From Achromobacter pulmonis (GTDB lineage Bacteria; Pseudomonadota; Gammaproteobacteria; Burkholderiales; Burkholderiaceae_B): a DNA stretch of 64,000 nucleotides. The notes beneath the pieces are model-generated. The model was not told the origin of the DNA. It worked only from the letters and a program-made list of their open reading frames with translations, and made no database searches. The DNA lies in assembly GCF_902859765.1 (NCBI RefSeq), contig NZ_CADIJV010000022.1, forward strand, positions 36,182 to 100,181, written 5' to 3'. Of the stretch, positions 23,320 through 30,931 are shown one piece after another (within the stretch, counting starts at the first letter, position 1; each line of letters begins with the position of its first letter). The position numbers and the translations under genes are program-made.

Positions 23320-23766
23320 GTGACTGAACCTACCCCACCGAACGACTCTGAACTTCTCAGCAAGGTAAGAGTTCGCCAATGCCCTGGCTGCAAGAACAAC
23401 CTCGAGTGGTACGACCTCACAGCTTTAATGCTCCCGATTGAGCAAGCCACAATGCAAGGGCTGAAGGATATGAACCGATTAATCTCCTGGTCGGTGAGGA
23501 CCTCGGGAGAAATGAGTTTAGGGGAACTTCAATTTCTTGCATTCGCCTCGGTCTGCGAGCATTGCTCCCTGATTTCCCACTGGGACTTCGGCACAGAAGA
23601 GCTAGAAGCGATTCTTGAGCTCAGTTCTCGCTCGCCAACAAAAATTAAATGGAACCACAACCCTAAAAAGATTGCCTGGGTTGTCGAAAATGCACCCGAG
23701 AAGCGTAAAGACTCATTTCAACGGGTGCTGGACATCCTCCAACCCAAGGGAGCATCCAGCAAATGA
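23320..23766 (+). CDS. Unknown zinc-ribbon-like protein in rexA position
   Basis: A 148-residue protein of unknown family, 12 bases after cI and probably cotranscribed. It starts MTEPTPPNDSELLSKVRVRQ. Two CxxC pairs, CPGCKNN and CEHCSLISHW, lie about 60 residues apart and could form one zinc site around an intervening helical region (ALMLPIEQATMQGLKDMNRL). The C-terminus is mixed (TKIKWNHNPKKIAWVVEN). Base composition is lower in GC than neighbours, a sign of separate acquisition. The place equals that of lambda rexA, so an exclusion or lysogenic conversion role is a reasonable guess, not shown. Confidence 0.75.
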   Translation: MTEPTPPNDSELLSKVRVRQCPGCKNNLEWYDLTALMLPIEQATMQGLKDMNRLISWSVRTSGEMSLGELQFLAFASVCEHCSLISHWDFGTEELEAILELSSRSPTKIKWNHNPKKIAWVVENAPEKRKDSFQRVLDILQPKGASSK

Positions 23767-24332
23767 GACCGCCGCAAAAGCCGGCAGATGTTGCATTTCA
23801 CGAGTTTCGGAGCAAGTATATTGCTATCTTTGATGCCGATTCTGAATCCATTGAAACCGGAAGACTTGAAGAAGACGCCGATCTTTCGACTCACCCATTT
23901 AACGCTATGACCTCCCCTTCACGAGAAGAACTCGACGCCAAATTCGAACGCACCGAAGCGCGCGTGGATGCACGTTTGGCCGGCTTTGAGCAACGCGTAG
24001 CGGAACAGCTTGGCACTATGGCCGCGGACCTTCGCGAGATCCGCGTGGAAGTTGCTCACTTGAAAGGAGTCAAAACTCAAGTGTGGGCAGCAGCCGGGAC
24101 TGCTATTGCTGTAACCGTGGGCAGCATCTGGGCGGCTTGGGCTCTTGGCTTCGGTGCATTTGAGTCTGGGCGCAACACAGCTAATCTGGTGAGGGACGCT
24201 CAGGAGAAGATTGAAAAGGCATCTAACGACATGGCAACGCAACAAAACGAGATGGCACGTCAACAAGAGGAGACCCGGAAGATCCTGCAGGAAGCAATAA
24301 AAGCTATCAACAACGCACAGCCTAAGCAGTAA
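23763..24332 (+). CDS. Membrane-anchored coiled-coil protein in rexB position
   Basis: A 189-residue protein whose ATG overlaps the upstream stop as ATGA; an internal Met at residue 49 (MTSPSREELDAKFERTEARV) is an alternative start. Residues 50-110 are a coiled coil. Residues 117-140 (VWAAAGTAIAVTVGSIWAAW) form one transmembrane helix. A second coil (AQEKIEKASNDMATQQNEMA) follows. Composition is lower in GC than the phage average. It pairs with the preceding zinc protein and is followed by a terminator. A soluble sensor plus membrane effector would resemble RexA/RexB in layout, not in sequence. Confidence 0.75.
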   Translation: MRPPQKPADVAFHEFRSKYIAIFDADSESIETGRLEEDADLSTHPFNAMTSPSREELDAKFERTEARVDARLAGFEQRVAEQLGTMAADLREIRVEVAHLKGVKTQVWAAAGTAIAVTVGSIWAAWALGFGAFESGRNTANLVRDAQEKIEKASNDMATQQNEMARQQEETRKILQEAIKAINNAQPKQ

Positions 24333-24350
24333 TTCCTTACGCCAAAAGCG

Positions 24351-24381
24351 AAAAAGCGCGCCCGCCCCGAGCGGGCTTTTT
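24351..24381. terminator. Bidirectional terminator after cI operon
   Basis: AAAAAGC and CCCGC pair with GCGGGCTTTTT across a short loop, with T runs on both strands. It separates the cI operon from the convergent secreted-protein gene. Confidence 0.85.
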
Positions 24382-24386
24382 CATGC

Positions 24387-24890
24387 CTACTTGAGCGGCT
24401 GCCATTTAGGATCAGGGCCATATCTGCAGTCATAGTCTACGGCGCGCGTTAGCTGTTGCGAGGGCAGCGCCAGCGCCCATGACTCAAAGTACGTGGTGTT
24501 CACGACGCTCTTGAGCGTCTTCTCATCGATCTTCAGCCATTTCTCTGCCTTGAGCTGCGCTAGCGCACTCTCTGGAGGCTGCCTGTTGTCTCTCGATATG
24601 CTGGCCAGCATATACGCGGAGCTATAGCGCCGGCACCCGTCAAAAAGTCGGCTCAATGCCTCCCGTGGATCTAGCCCCGCCGCTGTCAGCTTCTTCTCGT
24701 ATTCAGCAATGCGGGGGCATTCCTCGTTCGCAATCTTCGATCCCGCTCCATGCGTCGAACAAAGCCCTTGCGATCGCGCGTATCGCTGCACCAGTTCATG
24801 CGTTTGCTGAGGCGTGAGCCCCGCCTGGCCTGCCGCGGCAGCACCCGCGACCGCGCACAGGGCAGCAAATAATCCAGCTCGCAACTTCAT
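24387..24890 (-). CDS. Secreted hypothetical protein (moron)
   Basis: A 167-residue protein with a signal peptide, MKLRAGLFAALCAVAGAAAA, then GQAGLTPQQTHELVQRYARS. An AGGAGGG site precedes this ATG; the longer frame to 24962 is rejected. At least four Cys (GLCSTHG, EECPRI, DGCRRY, YDCRYG) could form disulfides in the periplasm. It is expressed opposite to its neighbours, between the cI operon terminator and the OL-like operators. That is typical of a lysogenic conversion gene. No domain is recognised. Confidence 0.75.
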   Translation of the reverse strand: MKLRAGLFAALCAVAGAAAAGQAGLTPQQTHELVQRYARSQGLCSTHGAGSKIANEECPRIAEYEKKLTAAGLDPREALSRLFDGCRRYSSAYMLASISRDNRQPPESALAQLKAEKWLKIDEKTLKSVVNTTYFESWALALPSQQLTRAVDYDCRYGPDPKWQPLK

Positions 24891-25000
24891 CTCTGACCCT
24901 CCTCGTTGTTGCACAGAATAGCAGCCCGCGCCGACGCCCTTCTCACGGCGCTCGCTTGGCATGGGCTCACGGCCTTAACGCGTCGGTTACAAATTATCTA

Positions 25001-25036
25001 TAGCATAGCTATTGCACCAAAACTGTAGCGTTGCTA
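25001..25036. promoter_or_regulatory. OL-like operators
   Basis: TAGCATAGCTA at 25001-25011 and TAGCGTTGCTA at 25026-25036 match the sites between cro and cI; the second is identical to the cro-proximal one. Centres are 25 bases apart, the same spacing as in the OR-like set. They flank and overlap the promoter of the rightward operon. Confidence 0.78.
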
Positions 25037-25040
25037 TATT
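25012..25040 (+). promoter_or_regulatory. Probable PL promoter of rightward operon
   Basis: TTGCAC (25012-25017) and TATATT (25035-25040) are spaced by 17 bases. The operator at 25026-25036 overlaps the spacer and -10. The first gene starts at 25084. Confidence 0.6.
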
Positions 25041-25083
25041 TCTCCCAACACCTCCCCACCCCGGGGAGAACTGGGAGAACAGC

Positions 25084-25428
25084 ATGAGCAACGCAGCAAA
25101 CCTGAAGCGTGATGTAGCCGAAGCCCGCGAATACGTAGGAAAGATCGGTCGCCCGCAACATCACTTCCGCGATGGCTCCGTTGGCAGGCTTCACCGGCTG
25201 GACGTTGCCAGCGAGATCGGCCACCAAGAATCCACAGGTTCCACGAATTACTGGAAGGACAAGGCCTTCGATCTGGCGCTGGCGAAGGTTGTGCGCGCCC
25301 GCTTCGCCGAGCTTTCGGCCGCCGCTCTGGAGCTGATGGAGCAGGAATTCAAGGCCGCTCGCATTGCCGAAAAGGAAGAGCTGCTGGCCAGCCTTGCGGA
25401 AATCGAAGCTCTCGAATCCGAAGCCTGA
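25084..25428 (+). CDS. Hypothetical early protein
   Basis: A 114-residue protein, first gene of the rightward operon, with a GGGAG ribosome binding site. It starts MSNAANLKRDVAEAREYVGK and has a basic patch (KIGRPQHHFRDGSVGRLHRL). A long helix follows, rich in Ala and Glu (RARFAELSAAALELMEQEFK). In lambda this place holds N, but I see no arginine-rich N-type motif at the start. Function unknown. Confidence 0.65.
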   Translation: MSNAANLKRDVAEAREYVGKIGRPQHHFRDGSVGRLHRLDVASEIGHQESTGSTNYWKDKAFDLALAKVVRARFAELSAAALELMEQEFKAARIAEKEELLASLAEIEALESEA

Positions 25429-25471
25429 TCCTTCCCCCACCCGCCCCGGGTGCCGGGGCAAGGAGATAACC

Positions 25472-25726
25472 ATGTCCAAGAACATTTTCAGCACCGCCAC
25501 GACGGAGCAAGCAGTCGCGGAAATGATGCTAGTCGGCGGCAATGGCATGAAGAAGCTGGCCGCATGCTGGCTGGCTTTCGATGCAGATCGCCGCGCGCGC
25601 TTGGAAGCTGCACTGCGGCCTGACTTCGACTACTACCGTCAATCGGCGGCCCAGGCTCCCGACTTCAAGCCGACCTTGGCCCAGCGCGCGGCGCAAGACG
25701 TTGCCGCCGGCGATGCAAGGAACTGA
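25472..25726 (+). CDS. Hypothetical early protein
   Basis: An 84-residue protein starting MSKNIFSTATTEQAVAEMML, with AAGGAGAT upstream. It is helical (GMKKLAACWLAFDADRRARL) and acidic. It follows the previous gene by 43 bases. No family recognised. Confidence 0.6.
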   Translation: MSKNIFSTATTEQAVAEMMLVGGNGMKKLAACWLAFDADRRARLEAALRPDFDYYRQSAAQAPDFKPTLAQRAAQDVAAGDARN

Positions 25727-25729
25727 GCC

Positions 25730-26092
25730 ATGGGTGCCTATCACGCTGAACTGATGGACGACCTGATGCGGGTCGCGCCGCCCTTCTCCCTGCCGCATGA
25801 GCCGGACGAGGACGCGCCGACGGTGACGCAGGAGCAGGCCGTGGCGGCCGTGGTGGCCTGCCTGTCCAACGAAGCGCCGACGGCCTACGGGCTGACGGCA
25901 GCCGAGTGGGCGGAACACCTGATGGACGAACTGTCCGACAACCCTGCGGCGGTGCTGCTGGTGCTGCTGATCGGCGCGACCGTGCCGAGCGTAGGCAAGT
26001 TCCTTTCCAGCCACCTGGGCAACTGCATCGAAGGCGTGGCCAACCGCCAACTGTCCGAAATGGACCCGGACGAAGCCGAGGCGTGCCTGTGA
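25730..26092 (+). CDS. Hypothetical protein with hydrophobic segment
   Basis: A 120-residue protein starting MGAYHAELMDDLMRVAPPFS. It is acidic, with a hydrophobic stretch PAAVLLVLLIGATVPSVGKF around residues 72-92 that could be a membrane helix. The start is three bases after the previous stop. Its stop overlaps a GTG start of a small membrane peptide. Confidence 0.6.
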   Translation: MGAYHAELMDDLMRVAPPFSLPHEPDEDAPTVTQEQAVAAVVACLSNEAPTAYGLTAAEWAEHLMDELSDNPAAVLLVLLIGATVPSVGKFLSSHLGNCIEGVANRQLSEMDPDEAEACL

Positions 26093-26190
26093 TCGCCGTT
26101 GCCCTCTTCACCCTGTGCGGCCTGTGCGCCGCTTACCCCATGGGCCGGCTGGGCGATGCCTGGATGGCCTTTCTTAGGGAGTCAGCATGA
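26089..26190 (+). CDS. Tiny membrane peptide with GTG start
   Basis: A 33-residue peptide read from GTG overlapping the previous TGA and ending in an ATGA overlap with the next gene. The first 17 residues (IAVALFTLCGLCAAYPMG) form a hydrophobic helix. The double overlap argues for coupled translation. Function unknown. Confidence 0.5.
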   Translation: MIAVALFTLCGLCAAYPMGRLGDAWMAFLRESA

Positions 26191-26756
26191 CGACGAAATT
26201 ATCTGTCGATGCTGCGTTCGAGCGCGACATACCCGCCGAGCATCGCGACGACGTGATGCAGATGATCTGCGAGACCGCGCAATACGGGGATGACTATCAC
26301 CCGCAGCACGTCAGCATCCTGGACCGCGACCGAATCGACGCGATCAATGTGCGCGCCGAAGGCGTCCTGACGTTCCAGGGCCGCGAGTTCGCCTTCATCG
26401 TCCGCGATGGCAACTGGGACGGCACGGTGCTGGAGGGCTGGGAAGAAGCCGGCACGCAGACGTTTGAGCCGTTGCCGCGCACCGAATGGACGCTTGCCCC
26501 GCAGCCGTCTCTGGTCAGCGATGCGATTGCCAACGGCAAAGGCCCGTTCTTGGTGGCGAAGTGGGACGCCTTCATCCAGCGCCCTGAAATCGCCAAGATC
26601 ACCGGCAGCTACACATACGACCGGATGGTGCAGCCCGGCCTGAAAGTGGAGCAGTACTGGAAGGCCCAGGCCGCCAAACATCAATTCATCATCACCGACA
26701 AGGAAAACGCGGACGACATCCGCGCCCGCCTGTTGGCCGCTCGAGGTGCCCAATGA
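26187..26756 (+). CDS. Hypothetical phage protein
   Basis: A 189-residue protein starting MTTKLSVDAAFERDIPAEHR. It has a beta-rich centre (LTFQGREFAFIVRDGNWDGT, EPLPRTEWTLAPQP) and a helical C-terminus (ENADDIRARLLAARGAQ). ATGA overlaps on both sides. I do not recognise a domain. Confidence 0.65.
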   Translation: MTTKLSVDAAFERDIPAEHRDDVMQMICETAQYGDDYHPQHVSILDRDRIDAINVRAEGVLTFQGREFAFIVRDGNWDGTVLEGWEEAGTQTFEPLPRTEWTLAPQPSLVSDAIANGKGPFLVAKWDAFIQRPEIAKITGSYTYDRMVQPGLKVEQYWKAQAAKHQFIITDKENADDIRARLLAARGAQ

Positions 26757-26917
26757 TCCGCCTCCTGCGCGCCCACGGCGACCTGCTGATCGGTGCCGCT
26801 GCCCTCTGCGTCGGCGTCTTCATGGCCTGCGTGCTTGGCCCCACCCTGGACGCCCAATCCACCCTCACCGCCTGCGAAGGCTGCGGCAAGACCGCCGTGG
26901 CCGCGCGCCAACCCTGA
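26753..26917 (+). CDS. Tiny membrane protein with CxxC
   Basis: A 54-residue protein beginning in an ATGA overlap. MIRLLRAHGDLLIGAAALCV then GVFMACVLGP gives one membrane helix. A CEGCGK motif follows near the end. Too short for ordinary gene finding, but the coupling supports it. Function unknown. Confidence 0.5.
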   Translation: MIRLLRAHGDLLIGAAALCVGVFMACVLGPTLDAQSTLTACEGCGKTAVAARQP

Positions 26918-26929
26918 GAGACCACCACA

Positions 26930-28144
26930 ATGACCGAAGTTGCAGACGAAATCCTCGACGCTCCCGCCGCGCTCACCGAATTCAACGCCGTGCAGAAGGG
27001 CCTGGCCGAACTGCGCCAGGAGCTGGACGGCGTTCAGTTCGATGTCACCACCACCGCCGGCGATAAGGCCGCCCGCGCTGCGCGCGCCCGCTGCGTCAGC
27101 ATCCGCACTTCGGCCGACGCCGCCTACGAAGGCTGGAACAAGCCGATGCTGGCCAAGCAGCGCGAGATGCGCGCCATCCTGGCCAAGATCAAGGATGAGG
27201 TGAAGGCGGTTGAAGAGCCGATCGATGCGCAGATCAAGGCGGAAGAGGCCCGCAAGGCGGAAATCAAGGCGGCGAAGGAAGCGGCCGAACTGGCGCGCCA
27301 GCAGGCCATCCAGTCGCGGATCAACGCCATCAACCAGTACCCGGTGCAGGCCGCGGGCAAGAGCGCCGCCGATATCGCCGCGCTGTTGGCCGCCGTTGCC
27401 GAGCTGCCCATCACCACCGAGCTGTACGAACATCGCGCCGGCGAGGCCATGGCCCTGCAGGCGGACACCGTCGCCAAGCTGGAACAAATGCACGGCGCCG
27501 CGCTGGCGCAGGAACAGGAAGCCGCCCGCCTGGCGGAAGAACGCGCCGCGCTGGAACGCCAGCGGCAGGAGCAGGAAGCGGCTGCCACCGCCGCACGCAA
27601 GGCCGAAGACGAGCGCCTGGCCAAGGAGCGCGCCAAACTGGAAGAGCAGCAGCGCCGCCTGCAGGCCGAGCGGGACGCCGAGAACGCCCGCCAGGAAGCC
27701 GCGCGCGCTGAGCAGGCCCGCAAGGATGCCGAGGCCGCCGCGGCGCTCAAGCGCCAGCAGGATGAGGCGGCCGCCGCGCTGCGCGCCCAGCAAGAAGAGA
27801 TCGACCGCCAGCGCCGCGAGTTCGAAGAGCAGCAGGCCGCCGCGCGCCGCGCCGAGCAGGAACGCGCCGAAGCCGAGGCGCGCGCCCAGCAGGAGAAGGA
27901 AGCCGCCGCGCGCGCCGAAGCGGAAGCGGCCGAGCGTGCGCGCGTTCAGCGCGAAGCCGCAGAGCGCGCCGAGCGCCAGGCCGAACTGGACCGCCTGCAC
28001 CGCGCAGCGCAGCAAATGCTGGACGCCCTCATGCAGTGGCGCGCCGCTGAACGCGACGGCGACGAAGAGGAATTGCAGCACGCCCGCTCCGCGCGCGACG
28101 AAGCTATCGCCGCCGCTACGCAGCCCGAAGTCACCCCCGCCTAA
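26930..28144 (+). CDS. Long coiled-coil protein upstream of recT (often misnamed TolA)
   Basis: A 404-residue protein. Residues 1-130 are helical with a distinct sequence (TEFNAVQKGLAELRQELDGV, ADAAYEGWNKPMLAKQREMR). Residues 130-370 are an Ala/Glu/Arg/Gln-rich coiled coil. There is no signal peptide or membrane helix, so a TolA envelope role is unlikely; that name is commonly given by composition alone. It precedes recT and an exonuclease and may be a DNA-recombination accessory. The role is unknown. Confidence 0.7.
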   Translation: MTEVADEILDAPAALTEFNAVQKGLAELRQELDGVQFDVTTTAGDKAARAARARCVSIRTSADAAYEGWNKPMLAKQREMRAILAKIKDEVKAVEEPIDAQIKAEEARKAEIKAAKEAAELARQQAIQSRINAINQYPVQAAGKSAADIAALLAAVAELPITTELYEHRAGEAMALQADTVAKLEQMHGAALAQEQEAARLAEERAALERQRQEQEAAATAARKAEDERLAKERAKLEEQQRRLQAERDAENARQEAARAEQARKDAEAAAALKRQQDEAAAALRAQQEEIDRQRREFEEQQAAARRAEQERAEAEARAQQEKEAAARAEAEAAERARVQREAAERAERQAELDRLHRAAQQMLDALMQWRAAERDGDEEELQHARSARDEAIAAATQPEVTPA

Positions 28145-28186
28145 CCCATCCATAACGCCCGGCCGAGTCTCGGGCAGGAGACCACC

Positions 28187-29101
28187 ATGTCTGACACCAC
28201 CACGATTGACCAACAACCCACCACCGCCCTGGACTTGCCGGCGGCGAACACCAGCACCAGCGGCTTGGTGCTGCATGCTGACAACATGGATGCCATGATG
28301 CGCGCGGCCGAAATGATGGCGGCGGGCCGCGCCACCGTGCCCAAGCACCTGCAGAGCAACCCGTCCGACTGCATGGCCGTGATCATGCAGGCGATGCAAT
28401 GGAACATGAATCCGTTCGTGGTTGCCCAGAAGACCCACCTGGTGAACGGCACGCTGGGGTACGAGGCGCAGCTGGTCAACGCGGTGGTGCAGTCGTCCGG
28501 CGCGATCACGGGCCGGTTCCACTACGAATACAAGGGCGACGGCAACACCCTGGAGTGCCGTGTCGGCGCTGTCATCGCCGGCGAGGCGGATATCACCTGG
28601 AGCGAATGGCTCAAGATCTCCGACGTCAGCGTGAAGAATTCGCCTCTGTGGAAGACCAACCCGCGCCAGCAAATGGGTTACCTGCAGGTGAAGAACTGGA
28701 CCCGCGCTTATACCCCTGGCGCGCTGCTGGGCGTGTACACGTCCGACGAGCTGATCGATGCGCCGCCGCGCGAGCGCGACATCACGCCGAAGACCGCCGC
28801 CGAATTCGCGCAGGCCGCCAAGCCGCAGCCGGCCGCCGAAGTGGACCGCGACCAGATCATCCGCGACCTGGAAATGATCGCGCGCAGCAGTGATCCCGCC
28901 GAGAAGCGCACCGCAGACCTGACCGCGGCCTGGATGGCGCTGGGCAAGGATGGCCGCGCCGCAGTGGGCCGCAACGAGATCACGCGCATTGAGGCGCTGG
29001 CCAAGGCCGAAGACGCGCAGCCCACGCAGGCCGTCCAGCCGGACGCCGCGCCAGACGCGCAAGCCACCGAAGACAACCCGTTCGAAGGTGTCCAAGAATG
29101 A
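28187..29101 (+). CDS. recT: RecT-family single-strand annealing protein
   Basis: A 304-residue annealing protein. The conserved RecT core spans residues 40-200 with MAVIMQAMQWNMNPFVVAQK, LGYEAQLVNAVVQSSGAITG and QQMGYLQVKNWTRAYTPGAL. The C-terminal 90 residues are a variable helical tail. It coats single-stranded ends and anneals them to a complementary strand. An exonuclease gene follows with an ATGA overlap, the usual pairing. Confidence 0.92.
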   Translation: MSDTTTIDQQPTTALDLPAANTSTSGLVLHADNMDAMMRAAEMMAAGRATVPKHLQSNPSDCMAVIMQAMQWNMNPFVVAQKTHLVNGTLGYEAQLVNAVVQSSGAITGRFHYEYKGDGNTLECRVGAVIAGEADITWSEWLKISDVSVKNSPLWKTNPRQQMGYLQVKNWTRAYTPGALLGVYTSDELIDAPPRERDITPKTAAEFAQAAKPQPAAEVDRDQIIRDLEMIARSSDPAEKRTADLTAAWMALGKDGRAAVGRNEITRIEALAKAEDAQPTQAVQPDAAPDAQATEDNPFEGVQE

Positions 29102-29724
29102 ACGCGCCCGCCGAACAACGAACCGAGCAATGGCGCCAGGAGCGCGCAGGCAATCTGACCGCATCGACGTTCAAGGACATCATCGCGGTGAAGCGCGACG
29201 GCAAGCCCACCGAGGCGCGCGCGAAGCTGATGCGCGTGAAGGCCTTCGAGCGTCTGGCTGGGATCGCCCAGCACGAGGTAGGCAGCAAGTCGATGGATTG
29301 GGGCAAGGATCTGGAAGATGCCGCGGACGAGGCTTACATGGTCACGCACGGCGGAATCATCGTGTCGTCGCCATACGTGACCCATCCCCAGTATCCATAC
29401 ATCGGCGCTTCGCCCGACGGCTTGGTCGGGACGGATGGTGGCGTAGAGAAGAAATGCCCTCACGACGAAGCCGTCCACATCCAGACCTGGCTGGAAGGCA
29501 TGCCCGCCGACCACATGCCACAGGTGCAGGGGAACATGCTTGTGACCGGCCGCCAGTGGTGGGACTTCATCAGCTACGACCCTCGCCAGGCGCCGGAGCT
29601 GCGCCTGTACGTGCAGCGCATCCCGCGCGACGAAGCCTACATCAAGACCCTGCTGACCGCCCTGCTGCAGTTCGAAGCCGAGCTGCGCGCGATGGTCGAC
29701 ACCCTGCGCCGCAAGGCCGCTTAA
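29098..29724 (+). CDS. YqaJ-family 5'-3' exonuclease (lambda Exo-like)
   Basis: A 208-residue nuclease that should resect double-strand ends for the RecT protein. It starts MNAPAEQRTEQWRQERAGNL; the segment RAGNLTASTFKDII is the usual YqaJ opening. MDWGKDLEDAADEAYMVTHG carries a conserved Glu. YIGASPDGLVGTDGGVEKKC gives the D...ExK active site. HMPQVQGNMLVTGRQWWDFI follows, with the Gln that marks the family. All catalytic motifs are present. Confidence 0.92.
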   Translation: MNAPAEQRTEQWRQERAGNLTASTFKDIIAVKRDGKPTEARAKLMRVKAFERLAGIAQHEVGSKSMDWGKDLEDAADEAYMVTHGGIIVSSPYVTHPQYPYIGASPDGLVGTDGGVEKKCPHDEAVHIQTWLEGMPADHMPQVQGNMLVTGRQWWDFISYDPRQAPELRLYVQRIPRDEAYIKTLLTALLQFEAELRAMVDTLRRKAA

Positions 29725-29733
29725 GGAACCGCC

Positions 29734-30030
29734 ATGAATTGCGAACTGTCCCGCACGTTCTATATGCACGCCAACGGCCACGAGGTAGATACCTTGGGCC
29801 ACATCCTGCGCCTGGCCGCGCGCCAGCTTGCGCAAAGCCCCGCTATCCAGCTTTCGGGCAATCCCATGAAGCGGCAGGCCGGTCTGGCTGGCACGGAGCT
29901 GCTTGAGGTCAAGGAAATGATTTCCAAGATGGCCGAAGAACTGACCATTGGCCCGCTTAACACCGACTCGCCTGCCGCCGACAGCCTTGTTTTCCTGGCT
30001 GGAGGTATTGCCGGCGCGCCTGACGCCTGA
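29734..30030 (+). CDS. Hypothetical protein in recombination operon
   Basis: A 98-residue protein starting MNCELSRTFYMHANGHEVDT, nine bases after the exonuclease. It is helical (HILRLAARQLAQSPAIQLSG, ELLEVKEMISKMAEELTIGP) with an Ala-rich end. No domain recognised. Confidence 0.6.
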   Translation: MNCELSRTFYMHANGHEVDTLGHILRLAARQLAQSPAIQLSGNPMKRQAGLAGTELLEVKEMISKMAEELTIGPLNTDSPAADSLVFLAGGIAGAPDA

Positions 30031-30065
30031 CCCTTTCCCAACGTAGCCCCCTGGAGCCCTGACCC

Positions 30066-30596
30066 ATGTTCTCGATTACCGAGCAAACCGCCCGCTTGCA
30101 AGTCACCAACCGGCTTGAAAAACACGGGCCTGCCAATGTGCCCGCGATGACGTTGCGGCTCACCTTCCGCGCGCCCAACGACATCCTGTCGGAAGTCGAT
30201 TCCACGCTGAAATCGTCGCTCTATCGCCGTCCGCACCCTGGCGAGAACGACATGGCCGACGAAGCCGACGAGCGCATGCAGGACCCCAACTACCTGCCGC
30301 GCCTGCGCCATCCCAAGATGAAGAACAAGGTGGTCATCGACGAGAAGATCGTCGGCGCGAAGTTCACCCTGCATTACGGCCTGGGCGGCCCCAGCAACAC
30401 TGTCCTCGACGACGTGAACGTCGACAACTTCCAGTTTGATCCGCAGGACGGCGGCACCGTCGAATGCTCCATCGACATCGACATGGTGCCGAGCGAACAG
30501 GCAGCGGGCCGGATCTTCATGCAGAACGGGCAGGACGTCGTCTTTTCGGTGACGCCTCCCGAGGAACCGCAGGCATCCCTGGGCCTGGACCAGTAA
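30066..30596 (+). CDS. Hypothetical beta-rich protein, candidate recombination partner
   Basis: A 176-residue acidic protein starting MFSITEQTARLQVTNRLEKH. It alternates strands and turns (AMTLRLTFRAPNDILSEVDS, KFTLHYGLGGPSNTVLDDVN, CSIDIDMVPSEQAAGRIFMQ) and ends in an acidic tail. It lies just after recT and the exonuclease, where some phages encode a single-strand binding protein. I do not see a classic OB-fold signature. Similar conserved proteins occur next to RecT in Burkholderiales phages as far as I recall. Confidence 0.65.
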   Translation: MFSITEQTARLQVTNRLEKHGPANVPAMTLRLTFRAPNDILSEVDSTLKSSLYRRPHPGENDMADEADERMQDPNYLPRLRHPKMKNKVVIDEKIVGAKFTLHYGLGGPSNTVLDDVNVDNFQFDPQDGGTVECSIDIDMVPSEQAAGRIFMQNGQDVVFSVTPPEEPQASLGLDQ

Positions 30597-30676
30597 CCCT
30601 TTGGCCGGCCCGGCGGCGGGCTACCTCAAGCACCCCCACCGCCGCCGGCGCCTGGCCACCTGATACCGAGAAGAAC

Positions 30677-30931
30677 ATGACCGATTTCACGCCCGCCGCA
30701 TGCCACGCAGCAGCACAGCACGCCATCGGCGAATACATCCAGCAGGTCGGCGCCCACGGCGACCCGGACAAGGTCCGCAAGGCGCTGGAAATGCTGATCA
30801 GCACGGCGGCGCTGGGCTACGGCTTCGTCTCCAACCAGATCGCGGTGATCGACCTGCTGCTTCGCACGTCCATGCACGTCGCCCAGCGGATGGAGGACGG
30901 CAACGCCTACCCCGAGACGGTGCAGCAATGA
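30677..30931 (+). CDS. Hypothetical protein
   Basis: An 84-residue helical protein starting MTDFTPAACHAAAQHAIGEY. It has GDPDKVRKALEMLISTAALG and VIDLLLRTSMHVAQRMEDGN helices. Its stop overlaps the next ATG. Unknown. Confidence 0.6.
   Translation: MTDFTPAACHAAAQHAIGEYIQQVGAHGDPDKVRKALEMLISTAALGYGFVSNQIAVIDLLLRTSMHVAQRMEDGNAYPETVQQ

Noticed and set aside
26681-29164. A long minus-strand open frame of 827 codons
   Set aside because: It is antisense to the coiled-coil and recT genes. Its length follows from GC-rich codon bias, and its composition is Leu/Gly/Arg-rich without domains.
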